Notes under the pieces: generated by a model | The model's input: only the letters and a program-made list of their open reading frames with translations | The model's database searches: none | What the model was told of the DNA's origin: nothing | Shown: piece by piece, positions 12,991 to 21,458 of the stretch | How positions within the stretch are numbered: position 1 is the stretch's first letter | Layout: each line of letters begins with the position of its first letter | Position numbers and translations under genes: made by a program | Assembly: GCA_002436065.1 (NCBI GenBank) | Contig: DIXP01000115.1 | Location: forward strand, 1-34,206 | Length of the DNA stretch: 34,206 bases | Direction: 5' to 3' | Source: Chloroflexi bacterium UBA6077 | GTDB taxonomy: Bacteria > Chloroflexota > UBA6077

Positions 12991-15003
12991 CTTCCCCTCC
13001 ATCTGGTCCAGCAGCCGGTCGAAGCTTCGCAACGCCTCCTCAATCGGCTCCGAGGTGGACATGTCTACCCCGGCGGACTTCAGCAGTTGGAGGGGATAGT
13101 CAGACGATCCACCGTTCAGCAGTCGGAAGTACTGCTGCACCGCGGGCTCACCATCAGCCAGGATACGCTGCCCAAAGCTGGCTGCAGAAGCCAGGCCAGT
13201 AGCGTACTGGTAGACGTAGAAGTTCCTGTAGAAGTGCGGAATCCGGGCCCACTCGATGCTGATCCCCTCGTCCAGGACCACCCCCGGCCCGTAATACTTT
13301 GCATTCAACTCCCGATAGAGGGTGGACAGCAGGTCAGGTGTGAGAGCCTCTCCTTCCTCGGCGCGCTTGTGAGTCTCTAGTTCGAACTCCGCAAACATCG
13401 TCTGCCGGAAGAAGGCTGTCCGGAACGTCTCCAGGTATCTGTTGGTGATGTAGAGCTGCAGCTCCCTGGTCGGGTACTTCTTCAACAGGTATTCAGTTAG
13501 CAGCACCTCATTGGTGGTGGAGGCCACCTCGCCCAGGAAGAGGGCATAGTCCCCGTAGAGGTAGGGCTGGCTCTTCCACGTGAAGTAGCTGTGCATGGAG
13601 TGGCCCAACTCGTGGGCCAGTGTGTACATGTCCTCCAGGGTGTCCTCGTGGTTCAACAGGATGAACGGCGCGGTCCTGTAGGCGCCCCAGGAATAGCCAC
13701 CGCTGGTCTTCCCTTCGGTCTCGTATACGTCGATCCAGCGGGATGAGAGGGCAGTCTTCACAGTCGCCACGTACTCCGCCCCCAATGGAGCCAGAGCCTC
13801 CACCACGATGCGCGATGCCTCGTCGAAGGAGACCTTCATGTCTACGTCGGGGACCATCGGAACGTAGAGGTCGTAGTGGTGAAGCTCCTCAAGGTTGAGC
13901 ATTCGCTTCCTGAGTGCCATGTAGCGGTGCAGACTGGGAAGCCCCTGCTCCACGGAGCGGAGGAGGTTGTAGTAGACCTCGACCGGGATGTTGTTGGCAT
14001 CCAGGGATGCATCCAGGGACGACGAGTAGTTCCGGGTCTTGGCGCCAAAGATGTGAGCCTTCACCTCGGCCGAGAGGCAGGCCGCGAGGGTGTTGCGGAA
14101 GCCATGATATGCCTGGTGGAACGCCTCGAAGGCATCCTTGCGCACCCGCCGATCGGGGCTCGACCGATACCTCTCGTACCGGGCACGGCTCAACTGCACC
14201 GGCTGGCCATCCTCGTCGGTTATCGACGGGAACTTCAGGTCGGCATCGTCCATCATCCCGAAGATCTTGGATGGTCCCTCCCCCACATCCGCCGCCAGGG
14301 CAAGGACCGCCTCCACCTCGGCAGACCGCACGTGAGCCTTGCTCCGCAGCAGCCCATCCAGGGCGTGGCGATAGACCCCGAGACCGGGTTCGGCGGCAAC
14401 GAAGCCCCACAGCTTCTCCTCGGGGACGGCCAGGATCTCGGGGGCCGTGAAGGCCAGCGCGGCACCGAACTCCGTGTAGAGGGTCGAGGCCGTGTCGGCC
14501 ATGCCCTGGTAACGGCTGTTGGCGTTGTCCTCGTCCTGCTTCATTCGGGCGTAGACATAGACACGATTTACCCGTTCACTGGTCTCGTCACTCAGTCTGA
14601 AGAAGGAGAGCAGGCTGTCCGGTGAGTCCCCAAGGTGGCCTTCCATGCCCTGGAGCTTCGGGAGGGCGTCCTTCACCGCCTGGAAATCAGCCTCCCAGCG
14701 GGCATCGTCCGGGTATAGGGGGCTCAGGTCCCAGGTATACTGAGGGGGGATCTCACTCCTTTTCCGCAGCCCGCTGCTGCTTTCTAATGAGGCCGGCACA
14801 GCCGTCGCCGTGGGAGGAACGGGGGTTGCCGTGGAGACCGGAGTGGACTCCACTGTCTGGGCTAGCGCAACCGCATGGGAGGTACCCGGCAGGCCCAGGG
14901 TACCGAGGGCGGGAAGCAAGGCAGCGCCGACCCCTACAGCGCCCAGCCCCTTCAGTAGGTCGCGTCGGCTGACCATGGCGACATCTGGCGACTCTTCGAA
15001 CAT
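12985..15003 (-). CDS. pepF: Tat-exported oligoendopeptidase F (M3 metallopeptidase)
   Basis: 672 aa from ATG 15003; GCGGAGG lies 8 nt upstream, so I reject the earlier in-frame start at 15039. The N-terminus has a twin-arginine signal, SRRDLLKG (12-19), a hydrophobic stretch GAVGVGAALLPALGTLGL, and an Ala-rich cleavage zone near AVALAQ. A Thr/Pro/Ala linker follows, ending near residue 75. The catalytic domain is a full-length PepF: the zinc motif HELGH is at 464-468, and the third ligand region LGEVASTTNE follows. Typical PepF proteins are cytoplasmic and degrade oligopeptides of about 7-17 residues; this one appears to act outside the membrane. The final codons overlap a 50-bp palindrome. 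Monocistronic by appearance. Confidence 0.92.
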   Translation of the reverse strand: MFEESPDVAMVSRRDLLKGLGAVGVGAALLPALGTLGLPGTSHAVALAQTVESTPVSTATPVPPTATAVPASLESSSGLRKRSEIPPQYTWDLSPLYPDDARWEADFQAVKDALPKLQGMEGHLGDSPDSLLSFFRLSDETSERVNRVYVYARMKQDEDNANSRYQGMADTASTLYTEFGAALAFTAPEILAVPEEKLWGFVAAEPGLGVYRHALDGLLRSKAHVRSAEVEAVLALAADVGEGPSKIFGMMDDADLKFPSITDEDGQPVQLSRARYERYRSSPDRRVRKDAFEAFHQAYHGFRNTLAACLSAEVKAHIFGAKTRNYSSSLDASLDANNIPVEVYYNLLRSVEQGLPSLHRYMALRKRMLNLEELHHYDLYVPMVPDVDMKVSFDEASRIVVEALAPLGAEYVATVKTALSSRWIDVYETEGKTSGGYSWGAYRTAPFILLNHEDTLEDMYTLAHELGHSMHSYFTWKSQPYLYGDYALFLGEVASTTNEVLLTEYLLKKYPTRELQLYITNRYLETFRTAFFRQTMFAEFELETHKRAEEGEALTPDLLSTLYRELNAKYYGPGVVLDEGISIEWARIPHFYRNFYVYQYATGLASAASFGQRILADGEPAVQQYFRLLNGGSSDYPLQLLKSAGVDMSTSEPIEEALRSFDRLLDQMEGKA

Positions 15004-15098
15004 AACACGAACCTCCGCAGGAAATGAGGAAGGCGGCAAAGGACCGCTACACGAATGGGGATACTCGATCCGCGGGCGCGGAATGCATCAACTATCCT

Positions 15099-15127
15099 AT
15101 CCTAGCCTAGCCATAGCACCCAAGCAA
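15099..15127 (-). promoter_or_regulatory. Candidate pepF promoter
   Basis: On the minus strand TTGCTT (15127-15122), a 17-bp spacer, then TAGGAT (15104-15099). The match is moderate (4/6 each) and the leader to ATG 15003 would be about 90 nt. The box lies between the cupin stop and pepF. Confidence 0.3.
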
Positions 15128-15144
15128 GTTAGAAGTTGGTGAGA

Positions 15145-15477
15145 CTACGAACTCCTGGTGGGAACAAAGAGAGCCAACTGCTTCAGATCGACCTCGCCGA
15201 TGGGTTCGTGGCGGTGGGTGAAGCCAGCCGGGATGTAGATCAGGTCTCCGGCTACCACACGGTGCTGCTCGCCACCACCGCTCAGCAGCAACTTCCCTTC
15301 CAGGACGTACACCACCTGGTCTGTGTCGTGCCGGTGCTCCTGAGTGGCGCTGCCCGGCACCAGGTCTACTCGGGTTATGCTGAGGTTGGCCAGGCCATCC
15401 TCCGGCTTCATCAACACTCGCACGGTGGCCCCCAGCTCCTGCTTCACGGAGATATCCCCAACCCTCACGACTCTCAC
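15145..15477 (-). CDS. Small cupin-domain protein
   Basis: 110 aa from GTG 15477 with AGGAGG seven nt upstream; the frame is open to 15513 without a better start. A single cupin_2 beta barrel: motif 1 is EHRHDTDQVVYVLEGKLLL (His, His, then Glu as metal ligands), and motif 2 is GDLIYIPAGFTHRHE. It probably binds a divalent metal. Small stand-alone cupins serve as isomerases, dioxygenases or sugar/ligand sensors, and nothing here tells which. It is divergent from malQ and shares a 178-bp gap with it, in which I see no clear promoter. It lies 142 bp upstream of pepF on the same strand. Confidence 0.88.
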   Translation of the reverse strand: MRVVRVGDISVKQELGATVRVLMKPEDGLANLSITRVDLVPGSATQEHRHDTDQVVYVLEGKLLLSGGGEQHRVVAGDLIYIPAGFTHRHEPIGEVDLKQLALFVPTRSS

Positions 15478-15654
15478 AGCTAGTCCTCCTTGCACCAGAC
15501 AGATGCCTACCACTATTATCGAGATCCAGGCTCGGTTCCGCCAGCGTTACCTGGCTATCCAGTTGCGTTTCCACGCCCCTGGCCTCACAATGCCCACTTG
15601 GTCCAAGGGTTGCTCCATCCACACATCAGACTGAGCGCTGAAAGGTAGTACTTC

Positions 15655-17163
15655 ATGGCGAGTAGGCCGACTTCAGACTACTTGCGACGGGAAGGCGGCA
15701 TCCTGCTGCACCCCACCTCCCTGCCGGGTCCCCACGGCATAGGCGATCTGGGCACCGAGGCCCGTCGCTTCGTGGACTTCCTTGAGAGCGCTGGGCAGCG
15801 GCTGTGGCAGATGTTGCCCCTGGGGCCCACGGGCTCCGGCAATTCCCCCTACACGGCCCGGTCGGCCATGGCAGGGAACCCCCTGCTGATCTCCCTGGAT
15901 ACCCTGGCGAAGGAGGGTCTGCTCCATCCCTCTGAGCTGACACCGAACCAGCAACTACCGGCAGAGTTTGTGGACTACGACGCGGTGGAAGACTTCAAGC
16001 TGCCGCTGCTGAGACAGGCCTACCTGAGCTTCCTCAGCGTCGCCCGCGATGCGCAGCAACGGGAGTTCTCCAACTTCTGCCAACAGCATAGCCCGTGGCT
16101 GGAGGACTTCGCCCTGTACATGGCGTTGCGCGACGCCCACGGCGGCATCGACTGGCCACGGTGGGAGGGAGACATCGCCGCTCGCCAGGCCGAGGCACTG
16201 AGCCGGTGGCGGGGAGAGCTAGCTGAGGAAATCCGATTCCACCAGTTCGTCCAGTTCCAGTTTTACCGGCAGTGGTCGGTCCTGAAGCGATACGCCAACG
16301 AGCGAGGCATTCGCATCATAGGTGACATCCCGATCTTCGTGGCGATGGACAGCGCCGACGTCTGGTCGCATCCGGAGCTATTCCACCTGGACGATACGGG
16401 GAACCCCACGGTGGTGGCCGGAGTCCCTCCGGACTACTTCTCCAGCACGGGACAGCGCTGGGGTAACCCTCTGTATCGTTGGGACAGGTTGTCCAAACAG
16501 GGCTATAGCTGGTGGATAGAGCGCTTCCGGATGATCCTGACCCAGGTGGACGTGGTGCGGATAGACCATTTCCGCGGCTTCCAGGCCTATTGGGAGGTGC
16601 CGGCGCACTACAACACTGCGGAACGGGGCCGGTGGGTCGAGGGGCCGGGGACCGCCCTATTCGAGCTGCTGGAGGAGGCCCTTGGGCCGTTGCCCGTCAT
16701 CGCCGAGGACCTGGGAATCATCACCGAGGACGTGACCAGGCTGAGGCTGAGGCTGGGCTTTCCAGGGATGAAGGTGCTGCACTTCGCCTTTGGCGACAAC
16801 GCACGCAACCCCTACCTACCCCACAACTACGATCAGCGCTGCGTGGTCTACACCGGCACCCACGACAACGACACCACCGTGGGGTGGTTCGCCGCCTGCT
16901 CGGAACGGGAAAGGCAAGGGGTTCTCCGCTATCTGGGGACCGGCAGCAGGGAGATCCATTGGGATCTCATCCGCCTGGCCTTTGCCTCCGTCGCGGAGAT
17001 GGCCATCGTCCCCCTCCAGGATATCCTGGGGCTGGGAAGCTGGGCGCGGATGAACATACCCGGCCTGCCCAAGGGGAACTGGATCTGGCGCTTCCTCCCT
17101 GGACATCTTCAAGAAGAGCACGCCCGGCGACTGCGGGATTTGACCACCACCTACGGCCGCTGA
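15655..17163 (+). CDS. malQ: 4-alpha-glucanotransferase (amylomaltase)
   Basis: 502 aa, full length for bacterial GH77. ATG is preceded by GAAAGGTAGTACTTC. Diagnostic sequences are GILLHPTSLPGPHGIGDLG at the N-terminus, QMLPLGPTGSGNSPY, RIIGDIPIFVAMDSADVW, the nucleophile segment VVRIDHFRGF, the acid/base segment VIAEDLGIITEDV, and GTHDNDTTVGW. It transfers alpha-1,4-glucan segments between maltodextrins and frees glucose, and in glycogen turnover it processes short chains released after debranching. A glgX-type debranching enzyme lies 11 kb away in this window, which fits a shared pathway though not a shared operon. Confidence 0.97.
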   Translation: MASRPTSDYLRREGGILLHPTSLPGPHGIGDLGTEARRFVDFLESAGQRLWQMLPLGPTGSGNSPYTARSAMAGNPLLISLDTLAKEGLLHPSELTPNQQLPAEFVDYDAVEDFKLPLLRQAYLSFLSVARDAQQREFSNFCQQHSPWLEDFALYMALRDAHGGIDWPRWEGDIAARQAEALSRWRGELAEEIRFHQFVQFQFYRQWSVLKRYANERGIRIIGDIPIFVAMDSADVWSHPELFHLDDTGNPTVVAGVPPDYFSSTGQRWGNPLYRWDRLSKQGYSWWIERFRMILTQVDVVRIDHFRGFQAYWEVPAHYNTAERGRWVEGPGTALFELLEEALGPLPVIAEDLGIITEDVTRLRLRLGFPGMKVLHFAFGDNARNPYLPHNYDQRCVVYTGTHDNDTTVGWFAACSERERQGVLRYLGTGSREIHWDLIRLAFASVAEMAIVPLQDILGLGSWARMNIPGLPKGNWIWRFLPGHLQEEHARRLRDLTTTYGR

Positions 17164-17167
17164 CTAT

Positions 17168-17220
17168 GTAATGAGTGATGAGTGGTAGGTAGTCCCGACT
17201 CACCACTTATCACTCATTAC
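17168..17220. repeat. Inverted repeat over the ferredoxin stop
   Basis: Arms of 19 bp, GTAATGAGTGATGAGTGGT and its reverse complement with one mismatch, flank a 15-nt loop. It begins 4 bp after malQ and covers the stop codon of the convergent ferredoxin gene (17217-17219). It may terminate transcription from both sides. Confidence 0.85.
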
Positions 17221-17474
17221 TGGTAGTGCGCCGCGTTCTTCTGGATGTAGGACTGCCACTTGTCTGGTACGTCGCTGTCCTCGTAGATGGCCTCCACGGG
17301 GCAGACAGAGGAGCAGGCACCACACTCGATGCATTCGTCTGGGTTGATGTAGAGTTGCTCCGCGGCCTCGAAGCCGTCCTCATCTCGCTTGGGATGTATG
17401 CAGTCCACCGGGCAGACATCTGTGCAGGCGGTGTCCTTCACTCCGATACAGGGTTCACAGATAACGTAAGGCAT
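17217..17474 (-). CDS. Seven-iron (3Fe-4S/4Fe-4S) ferredoxin
   Basis: 85 aa. The N-terminus PYVICEPCIGVKDTACTDVC matches the Thermus/Azotobacter-type 7Fe ferredoxins, with a shifted first-cluster cysteine pattern (CIGVKDTACTDVCP). The second cluster is CIECGACSSVCPVEAIY. This is a small soluble low-potential electron carrier. ATG 17474 is preceded by GAAAGGAGAAGCGG. No redox partner gene is next to it; the nearest minus-strand neighbour upstream is a chemoreceptor-like gene 207 bp away, so it is probably transcribed alone. Confidence 0.95.
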   Translation of the reverse strand: MPYVICEPCIGVKDTACTDVCPVDCIHPKRDEDGFEAAEQLYINPDECIECGACSSVCPVEAIYEDSDVPDKWQSYIQKNAAHYQ

Positions 17475-17497
17475 CCGCTTCTCCTTTCGCAGCTACA

Positions 17498-17525
17498 AGC
17501 AGTCAGCAGTCAGCAGTCAGCAGTC
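17498..17525. repeat. Four tandem AGCAGTC heptamers
   Basis: Four exact copies of AGCAGTC (17498-17525) lie just upstream of the ferredoxin gene. The complementary word GACTGCT recurs in the dispersed repeats at 17655-17687 and 21446-21485. The rest of the 17475-17680 gap shows nothing else I can identify. Confidence 0.85.
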
Positions 17526-17654
17526 AGCATCTACTAGCAGGATACACGATCCAGGGAGTATCCAACAACAAGCCCACGCAGCAGTGCAGGGTGCGCACCA
17601 CGACTCTACTCCGCTTCGAGCAAGCAGAAGGGGCGCGGTAACCACGCCCCACGA

Positions 17655-17687
17655 AGCTGATAGCTGACTGCTGATAGCTCTCAGCTA
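17655..17687. repeat. Dispersed repeat copy 1 (TGACTGCTGATAGCT core)
   Basis: The sequence begins AGCTGATAGCTGACTGCTG and covers the stop codon of the chemoreceptor-like gene (TGA, 17683-17681). The 15-mer TGACTGCTGATAGCT is exactly repeated at 21456-21470, also at a gene's 3' end. The unit is rich in AGCT and GCTGA words and can fold on itself. Confidence 0.7.
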
Positions 17688-19192
17688 ACCCCATGCAACC
17701 TCTCGGCCGTGGACACCAACTGGCTCACAGCCTGGGCTATGTAGCGGCCACTATCAGCCGACTGACGAGTGACTTGCTCGATCTGCCGAACGGTGCTCAC
17801 CACCTGCTCGCTGGCACTCTGCTGCTGTTGCGTCGCCAACAGCATTTCCCTGGTCGCCACGGCCACCTGCTCCACCGCCTCGACGATCTGGGATATGGCG
17901 TCGCCGGCTCCACGGCCAAGTCCCGCTCCCACCTCTACGTCAGCCTCGCTCTTCTCGACAGCTAGAACCGTGGAGCCCGCGGCCCGCTGTATCTCCACAA
18001 CCGCCGCCCTCACCTGATGCGCGGCTGCCTTGGACTCGTTCGCCAGTTCCTTGACCTGGCTGGCCACCACACTGAACCTGCGACCGTATTCACCCGCGGC
18101 AGCGCTCTCGATAGCCGCGTTCAGGGCAAGCAGGTGGGTCCGATCGGCTATCTCGGAGATGATCTCGATGATCTCTCCGATCGCCTGGGTCTTCTGCCCC
18201 AGGGCAAGGTTCTTCTCCGCCACGCTGCGGACCTCGCCGCGGATTCGGTCCAGTCCTGCGATAGTATTCTCCACGGCCTCGCGTCCCATGCCAGCCGCGT
18301 GGCGAGCAGTGACCGTCAGATGTGATACCTGAGCGCTGTTGGAAGCGATCTGACTGGCTGCCCTGCTGAGCTCCTCCATCGCCGCCACAATCTCGCTCAT
18401 GGCCGCCGCCTGCTCTGTCGACCCGCTGGCCTGCTGCGACGAGGTGGCGGCCAGATCCTTGGACATAGCGTGGATATCCTCGGCCACGCCCAGCATGATC
18501 TCCCTGTTCTCCTCGATCTCTCGCTTCGCCATAGCCAGGTCGACAGCTCTGCGCTCGATCTCCCTCTTGGCTTCCTCCAGTTCCCTCGCCCGCTGCTCCG
18601 CGTCCTTGGCCCTGGCCTCCGATTGGGAAATGACCGCTTCGAAGCGTCTGACCGACTCCACTGTCACCAGCGCAAGGATGATCACCAGCCCCAGCAGGGA
18701 GGCCATGTTGGCGTACTTCGCGTCCATACTGCTGTACATCAGGAGGCCGGAATCGATGCCAAGAAAGGTCTGCTCAAGCAGCACCAGCAGTCCCACCAAG
18801 CCGGCCACCGCCAGCACCGCCGCCCGACGGAGGAACACTCCCGCCAGCACGATGAGAACCAGGTAGGCGGCGGACACCAGAGGCACGCCCGAAACCAGGC
18901 TGGCCGCGGAGATCACTACCAGCAATCCCCCCACAAGCATGCAGGAAGCGGAGGTCCGATAACCCAGCTTGCCGAGGGCAACAGTCGCCAGGCCAACCGA
19001 GATGAGGATTGCGGACATCAACACCGCGACGGCGTTGACCGGCGAGCGGTCGGCGATCCAAAGGGCAGAGAAGAAAAGCCCGACAAGGCCACCAAGGGCC
19101 ACTACGATGGAACCGAGGAGAACGACCAACTCGACCGGAACCGCCGCACTATAGCTCGAAGGTGGAATGCTCTCCTCAAGAGGCTTGGACAC
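17681..19192 (-). CDS. Methyl-accepting chemotaxis-like protein with six-TM sensor
   Basis: 503 aa. GTG 19192 is chosen because AAAGGAG lies 6 nt upstream; the frame extends to 19276. About residues 20-185 hold six hydrophobic helices with very short loops and no periplasmic ligand domain. Next comes a long coiled coil (SEARAKDAEQRARELEEAKR and on) in place of a HAMP domain. The MCP signalling domain follows, with the hairpin tip IIEIISEIADRTHLLALNAAIE and then FSVVASQVKELANESKAA. The tip binds CheW/CheA in known receptors; no che genes are in this window. The sensor half may detect a membrane-linked signal. The last codons overlap a dispersed repeat. Its promoter overlaps that of the divergent lgt gene. 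Confidence 0.9.
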   Translation of the reverse strand: MSKPLEESIPPSSYSAAVPVELVVLLGSIVVALGGLVGLFFSALWIADRSPVNAVAVLMSAILISVGLATVALGKLGYRTSASCMLVGGLLVVISAASLVSGVPLVSAAYLVLIVLAGVFLRRAAVLAVAGLVGLLVLLEQTFLGIDSGLLMYSSMDAKYANMASLLGLVIILALVTVESVRRFEAVISQSEARAKDAEQRARELEEAKREIERRAVDLAMAKREIEENREIMLGVAEDIHAMSKDLAATSSQQASGSTEQAAAMSEIVAAMEELSRAASQIASNSAQVSHLTVTARHAAGMGREAVENTIAGLDRIRGEVRSVAEKNLALGQKTQAIGEIIEIISEIADRTHLLALNAAIESAAAGEYGRRFSVVASQVKELANESKAAAHQVRAAVVEIQRAAGSTVLAVEKSEADVEVGAGLGRGAGDAISQIVEAVEQVAVATREMLLATQQQQSASEQVVSTVRQIEQVTRQSADSGRYIAQAVSQLVSTAERLHGVS

Positions 19193-19276
19193 GCTGCGCT
19201 CCTTTCGCCCAAGGAAACCGGGCAAAGTGATCCTCTTGTATAGGCATGAACGCCGGACGGGGAAGTACGGTTCCAC

Positions 19277-19304
19277 ATAATAGCACGAAACGGTTTTGCG
19301 GCAA
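19277..19304 (-). promoter_or_regulatory. Promoter of the chemoreceptor-like gene
   Basis: On the minus strand TTGCCG (19304-19299), a 16-bp spacer, TATTAT (19282-19277). Its -35 box shares three base pairs with the -35 of the opposite-strand lgt promoter (19296-19301). The leader to GTG 19192 would be about 75-80 nt. Confidence 0.55.
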
Positions 19305-19324
19305 GGGTGATGCGAGTATATAAT
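19296..19324 (+). promoter_or_regulatory. Promoter of the lgt operon
   Basis: TTGCGG (19296-19301), a 17-bp spacer, and a perfect TATAAT (19319-19324). The -35 hexamer equals that of the tRNA promoter at 3052-3057. The transcript would begin near 19331, about 35 nt before the lgt start. Confidence 0.65.
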
Positions 19325-19365
19325 CCCTTAAGTCTACAAAGAGTCATGTCCATGGTAATCATCCA

Positions 19366-20172
19366 TTGCTCGCCTTCATTACCGTAGATCTCGACCCAAC
19401 CCTCTTGGCGGGCCCTGTCGTGATCCGTTGGTACGGTGTCATGATCTCCCTCGCCCTCGTCATCGGGCTCGCCCTGGCGATGCGGGAGGCGGGTCGCAGG
19501 GGCATCGCGCAGGAGGAGATCGTCCACATCGCCCTATGGGCGGTGCCCTTCGGGCTGCTCGGGGCCCGGCTGTTCCACGGCATCGATGCCTGGAAGTACT
19601 ACGCCACCTATCCACTCCAGATCCTAGCTCTGCAGGAAGGGGGCATGGCCCTCTATGGCGGGCTGATAGGAGGGGTAGCTGGCGGCCTTTGGGCTGCGCG
19701 CCGAAGAGGTCTGACCCGCTGGAGGCTGCTAGACGTCGCCGCCCCCAGCCTGATCATGGGTCAGGCCATCGGCCGGGTAGGCTGTTTCATCAACGGCGAC
19801 CACCAGGGTTTCCCTTCAACACTCCCCTGGGCCACCTCCTACGTGAACCATGCTTCACTAGCCATCGATTCCATGCCCAGGCACCCCGCGCAGCTATACG
19901 AACTGCTGTACGACCTGGCCCTCTTCTCACTGCTCCTCATTCTCCGTCCCAGGCTTGGGCGGGAGGGCTTGCTCTTCCTGATATACACCACCCTGTACGC
20001 CCTTGGCCGGCTCTGGATCTCAGCTTTCAGGGAGGATGCTCCTTTCCTTCTTGGGCTCAAAGAGGGTCAGTTGATCAGCGTGGCGGTCCTGGTATTGGCA
20101 ATCTCACTGGCCGTTCACCTCTGGCGTAGACCGGCTGTCGACGAGTTGCCTGGCACATCGCCTGCACGGTAA
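19366..20172 (+). CDS. lgt: Prolipoprotein diacylglyceryl transferase
   Basis: 268 aa from a TTG start; no ATG or GTG lies in frame upstream, and an internal start would lose the conserved VIRWYGVMISLAL segment. No strong ribosome binding site is visible before the TTG. It has seven or so membrane helices. The signature GQAIGRVGCFINGDHQG and the essential His region RHPAQLYELLYD are present, plus LGARLFHG earlier. It transfers diacylglycerol from phosphatidylglycerol to the lipobox Cys of prolipoproteins, in the cytoplasmic membrane. It heads a run of membrane-protein genes (DUF2085, DUF1461) with only 18 bp to the next. Confidence 0.96.
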   Translation: MLAFITVDLDPTLLAGPVVIRWYGVMISLALVIGLALAMREAGRRGIAQEEIVHIALWAVPFGLLGARLFHGIDAWKYYATYPLQILALQEGGMALYGGLIGGVAGGLWAARRRGLTRWRLLDVAAPSLIMGQAIGRVGCFINGDHQGFPSTLPWATSYVNHASLAIDSMPRHPAQLYELLYDLALFSLLLILRPRLGREGLLFLIYTTLYALGRLWISAFREDAPFLLGLKEGQLISVAVLVLAISLAVHLWRRPAVDELPGTSPAR

Positions 20173-20190
20173 CCTAAGGAGCAGTCAACT

Positions 20191-20712
20191 ATGGCGTTCG
20201 GCTCATCAATTCAACGCGCTGTCGATGGGGCGGAGACAGTCACCCTCTGGCTTGCTCGACACTGGCTTGCCCTGGCCAACAGTGCCTTCCTGCTGGCCCT
20301 ACTGGGAGCGATGGCCGTACCCACAATGCGCTGGGGGGGATTGCACGAGCCCGCGGACCTGCTCTTCCGTGCCTACCAACTGGTCTGCCATCAGCAACCC
20401 GAGCGATCCTTCTTTCTGTTAGGATATCCCATGGCCTTCTGCCAAAGAGACGTGGCCACATACGGCTCCTTAGCCCTAGCGGGCCTGCTGTTCGCCCGAT
20501 TCCGTGGTACTATCAGCCCGCTCCCCTGGCGATGGTACCTGCTCTCCCTGGTTCCTATGGGGATAGACGGATTAACCCAACTCTTTGGATTGAGGGAAAG
20601 CTGCTGGGAATTGAGGCTCCTGACTGGGGGGCTCTTCGGGATCACCACGGCGTGGCTGGCCTACCCCTATCTCGACCGCTTCTCCAAAGCGGTCCTGGAG
20701 ACACAACCATGA
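20191..20712 (+). CDS. DUF2085 membrane protein
   Basis: 173 aa. ATG follows TAAGGAGCAGTCAACT. The family hallmark is YQLVCHQQPERSFFLLGYPM followed by FCQRDVATYG, with conserved Cys and His residues that look like a metal or redox site at the membrane face. Four hydrophobic segments are visible, including one before this motif (residues about 27-45) and three after it. The stop overlaps the next start by 4 bp (ATGA). DUF2085 has no established activity that I know of. Its linkage to lgt and DUF1461 suggests an envelope role, which is inference only. Confidence 0.9.
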   Translation: MAFGSSIQRAVDGAETVTLWLARHWLALANSAFLLALLGAMAVPTMRWGGLHEPADLLFRAYQLVCHQQPERSFFLLGYPMAFCQRDVATYGSLALAGLLFARFRGTISPLPWRWYLLSLVPMGIDGLTQLFGLRESCWELRLLTGGLFGITTAWLAYPYLDRFSKAVLETQP

Positions 20713-21458
20713 GACTATCCAGTTGGCTCGGGCGACTCGCCTCGGGGCTGTTCGTCCTGTCGCTGCCTGTACTGTTTGGCACCCTGAGTCTGCGGTGGCT
20801 GGTATCGGACGTGGGTTGGTACAAAGCCGGTTTCGCGAAGTACGGGGTGTCGGAGCCGACCAACATGGCCCCGGCGGAGTTGGACAGGTCGGCGGGAGAG
20901 ATCAGCCGATATCTACTGATTCAACGGGACAACGTGGACATCCCGGTGAAGGTTGGAGGAGTCACGATCCCGCTCTTCAACGAGCGAGAGATCCATCACA
21001 TGGAGGACGTTCAGAAGCTGCTGAGCGACTTCTACAACCTCCAAGCAGGGGTCGCGGCCTACGTCCTGCTGTATCTTGCCGTGGGGTGGATTCGGCACCG
21101 TGGGGGGGGATGGCCCCTACTGGGAACGAAGCTCAGGTGGGGCGGCGCGCTGACCCTGGGACTGTTCGCTGGGTTTGGAGTGCTGTCCATGTTCAATTTC
21201 GACGAGCTGTTCCTCCAATTCCACGTGATGTCCTTCGACAACGATCTCTGGATCCTCGATCCCTCTAAGGATCGGCTGGTAATGATGTTTCCTCAGGGTT
21301 TCTGGTACGATTCAGCTATCCGTCTGGCCTTGGGTACCGGGGCTCAAGCCCTCGGCGCCCTCCTTATCGGATTGTTCATTGAACGAGCCTTCAGCCGTCA
21401 GACATCGGCAGCCATAGGCCATCCGGCAGGGGTGGCTAGTCGCGAAGCTGATCGTTGA
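20709..21458 (+). CDS. DUF1461 (TIGR01906-type) integral membrane protein
   Basis: 249 aa from ATG 20709, overlapping the DUF2085 stop. Four transmembrane helices: about residues 8-32, 116-134, 145-165 and 207-230. Between the first two lies an extracytoplasmic region with NEREIHHMEDVQKLL. The second extramembrane loop contains FDELFLQFHVMSFDNDLWIL, then MMFPQGFWYD; the FHxMSFxNDLWILDP and MxPxxFW motifs define this family. Function unknown. The last few codons lie inside a dispersed TGACTGCTGATAGCT repeat. Confidence 0.9.
   Translation: MRLSSWLGRLASGLFVLSLPVLFGTLSLRWLVSDVGWYKAGFAKYGVSEPTNMAPAELDRSAGEISRYLLIQRDNVDIPVKVGGVTIPLFNEREIHHMEDVQKLLSDFYNLQAGVAAYVLLYLAVGWIRHRGGGWPLLGTKLRWGGALTLGLFAGFGVLSMFNFDELFLQFHVMSFDNDLWILDPSKDRLVMMFPQGFWYDSAIRLALGTGAQALGALLIGLFIERAFSRQTSAAIGHPAGVASREADR

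Noticed and set aside
17498..17525. Possible CRISPR-like array of AGCAGTC units
   Set aside because: Seven-base units with no spacers are a simple tandem repeat, not a CRISPR array, and no cas gene is present.
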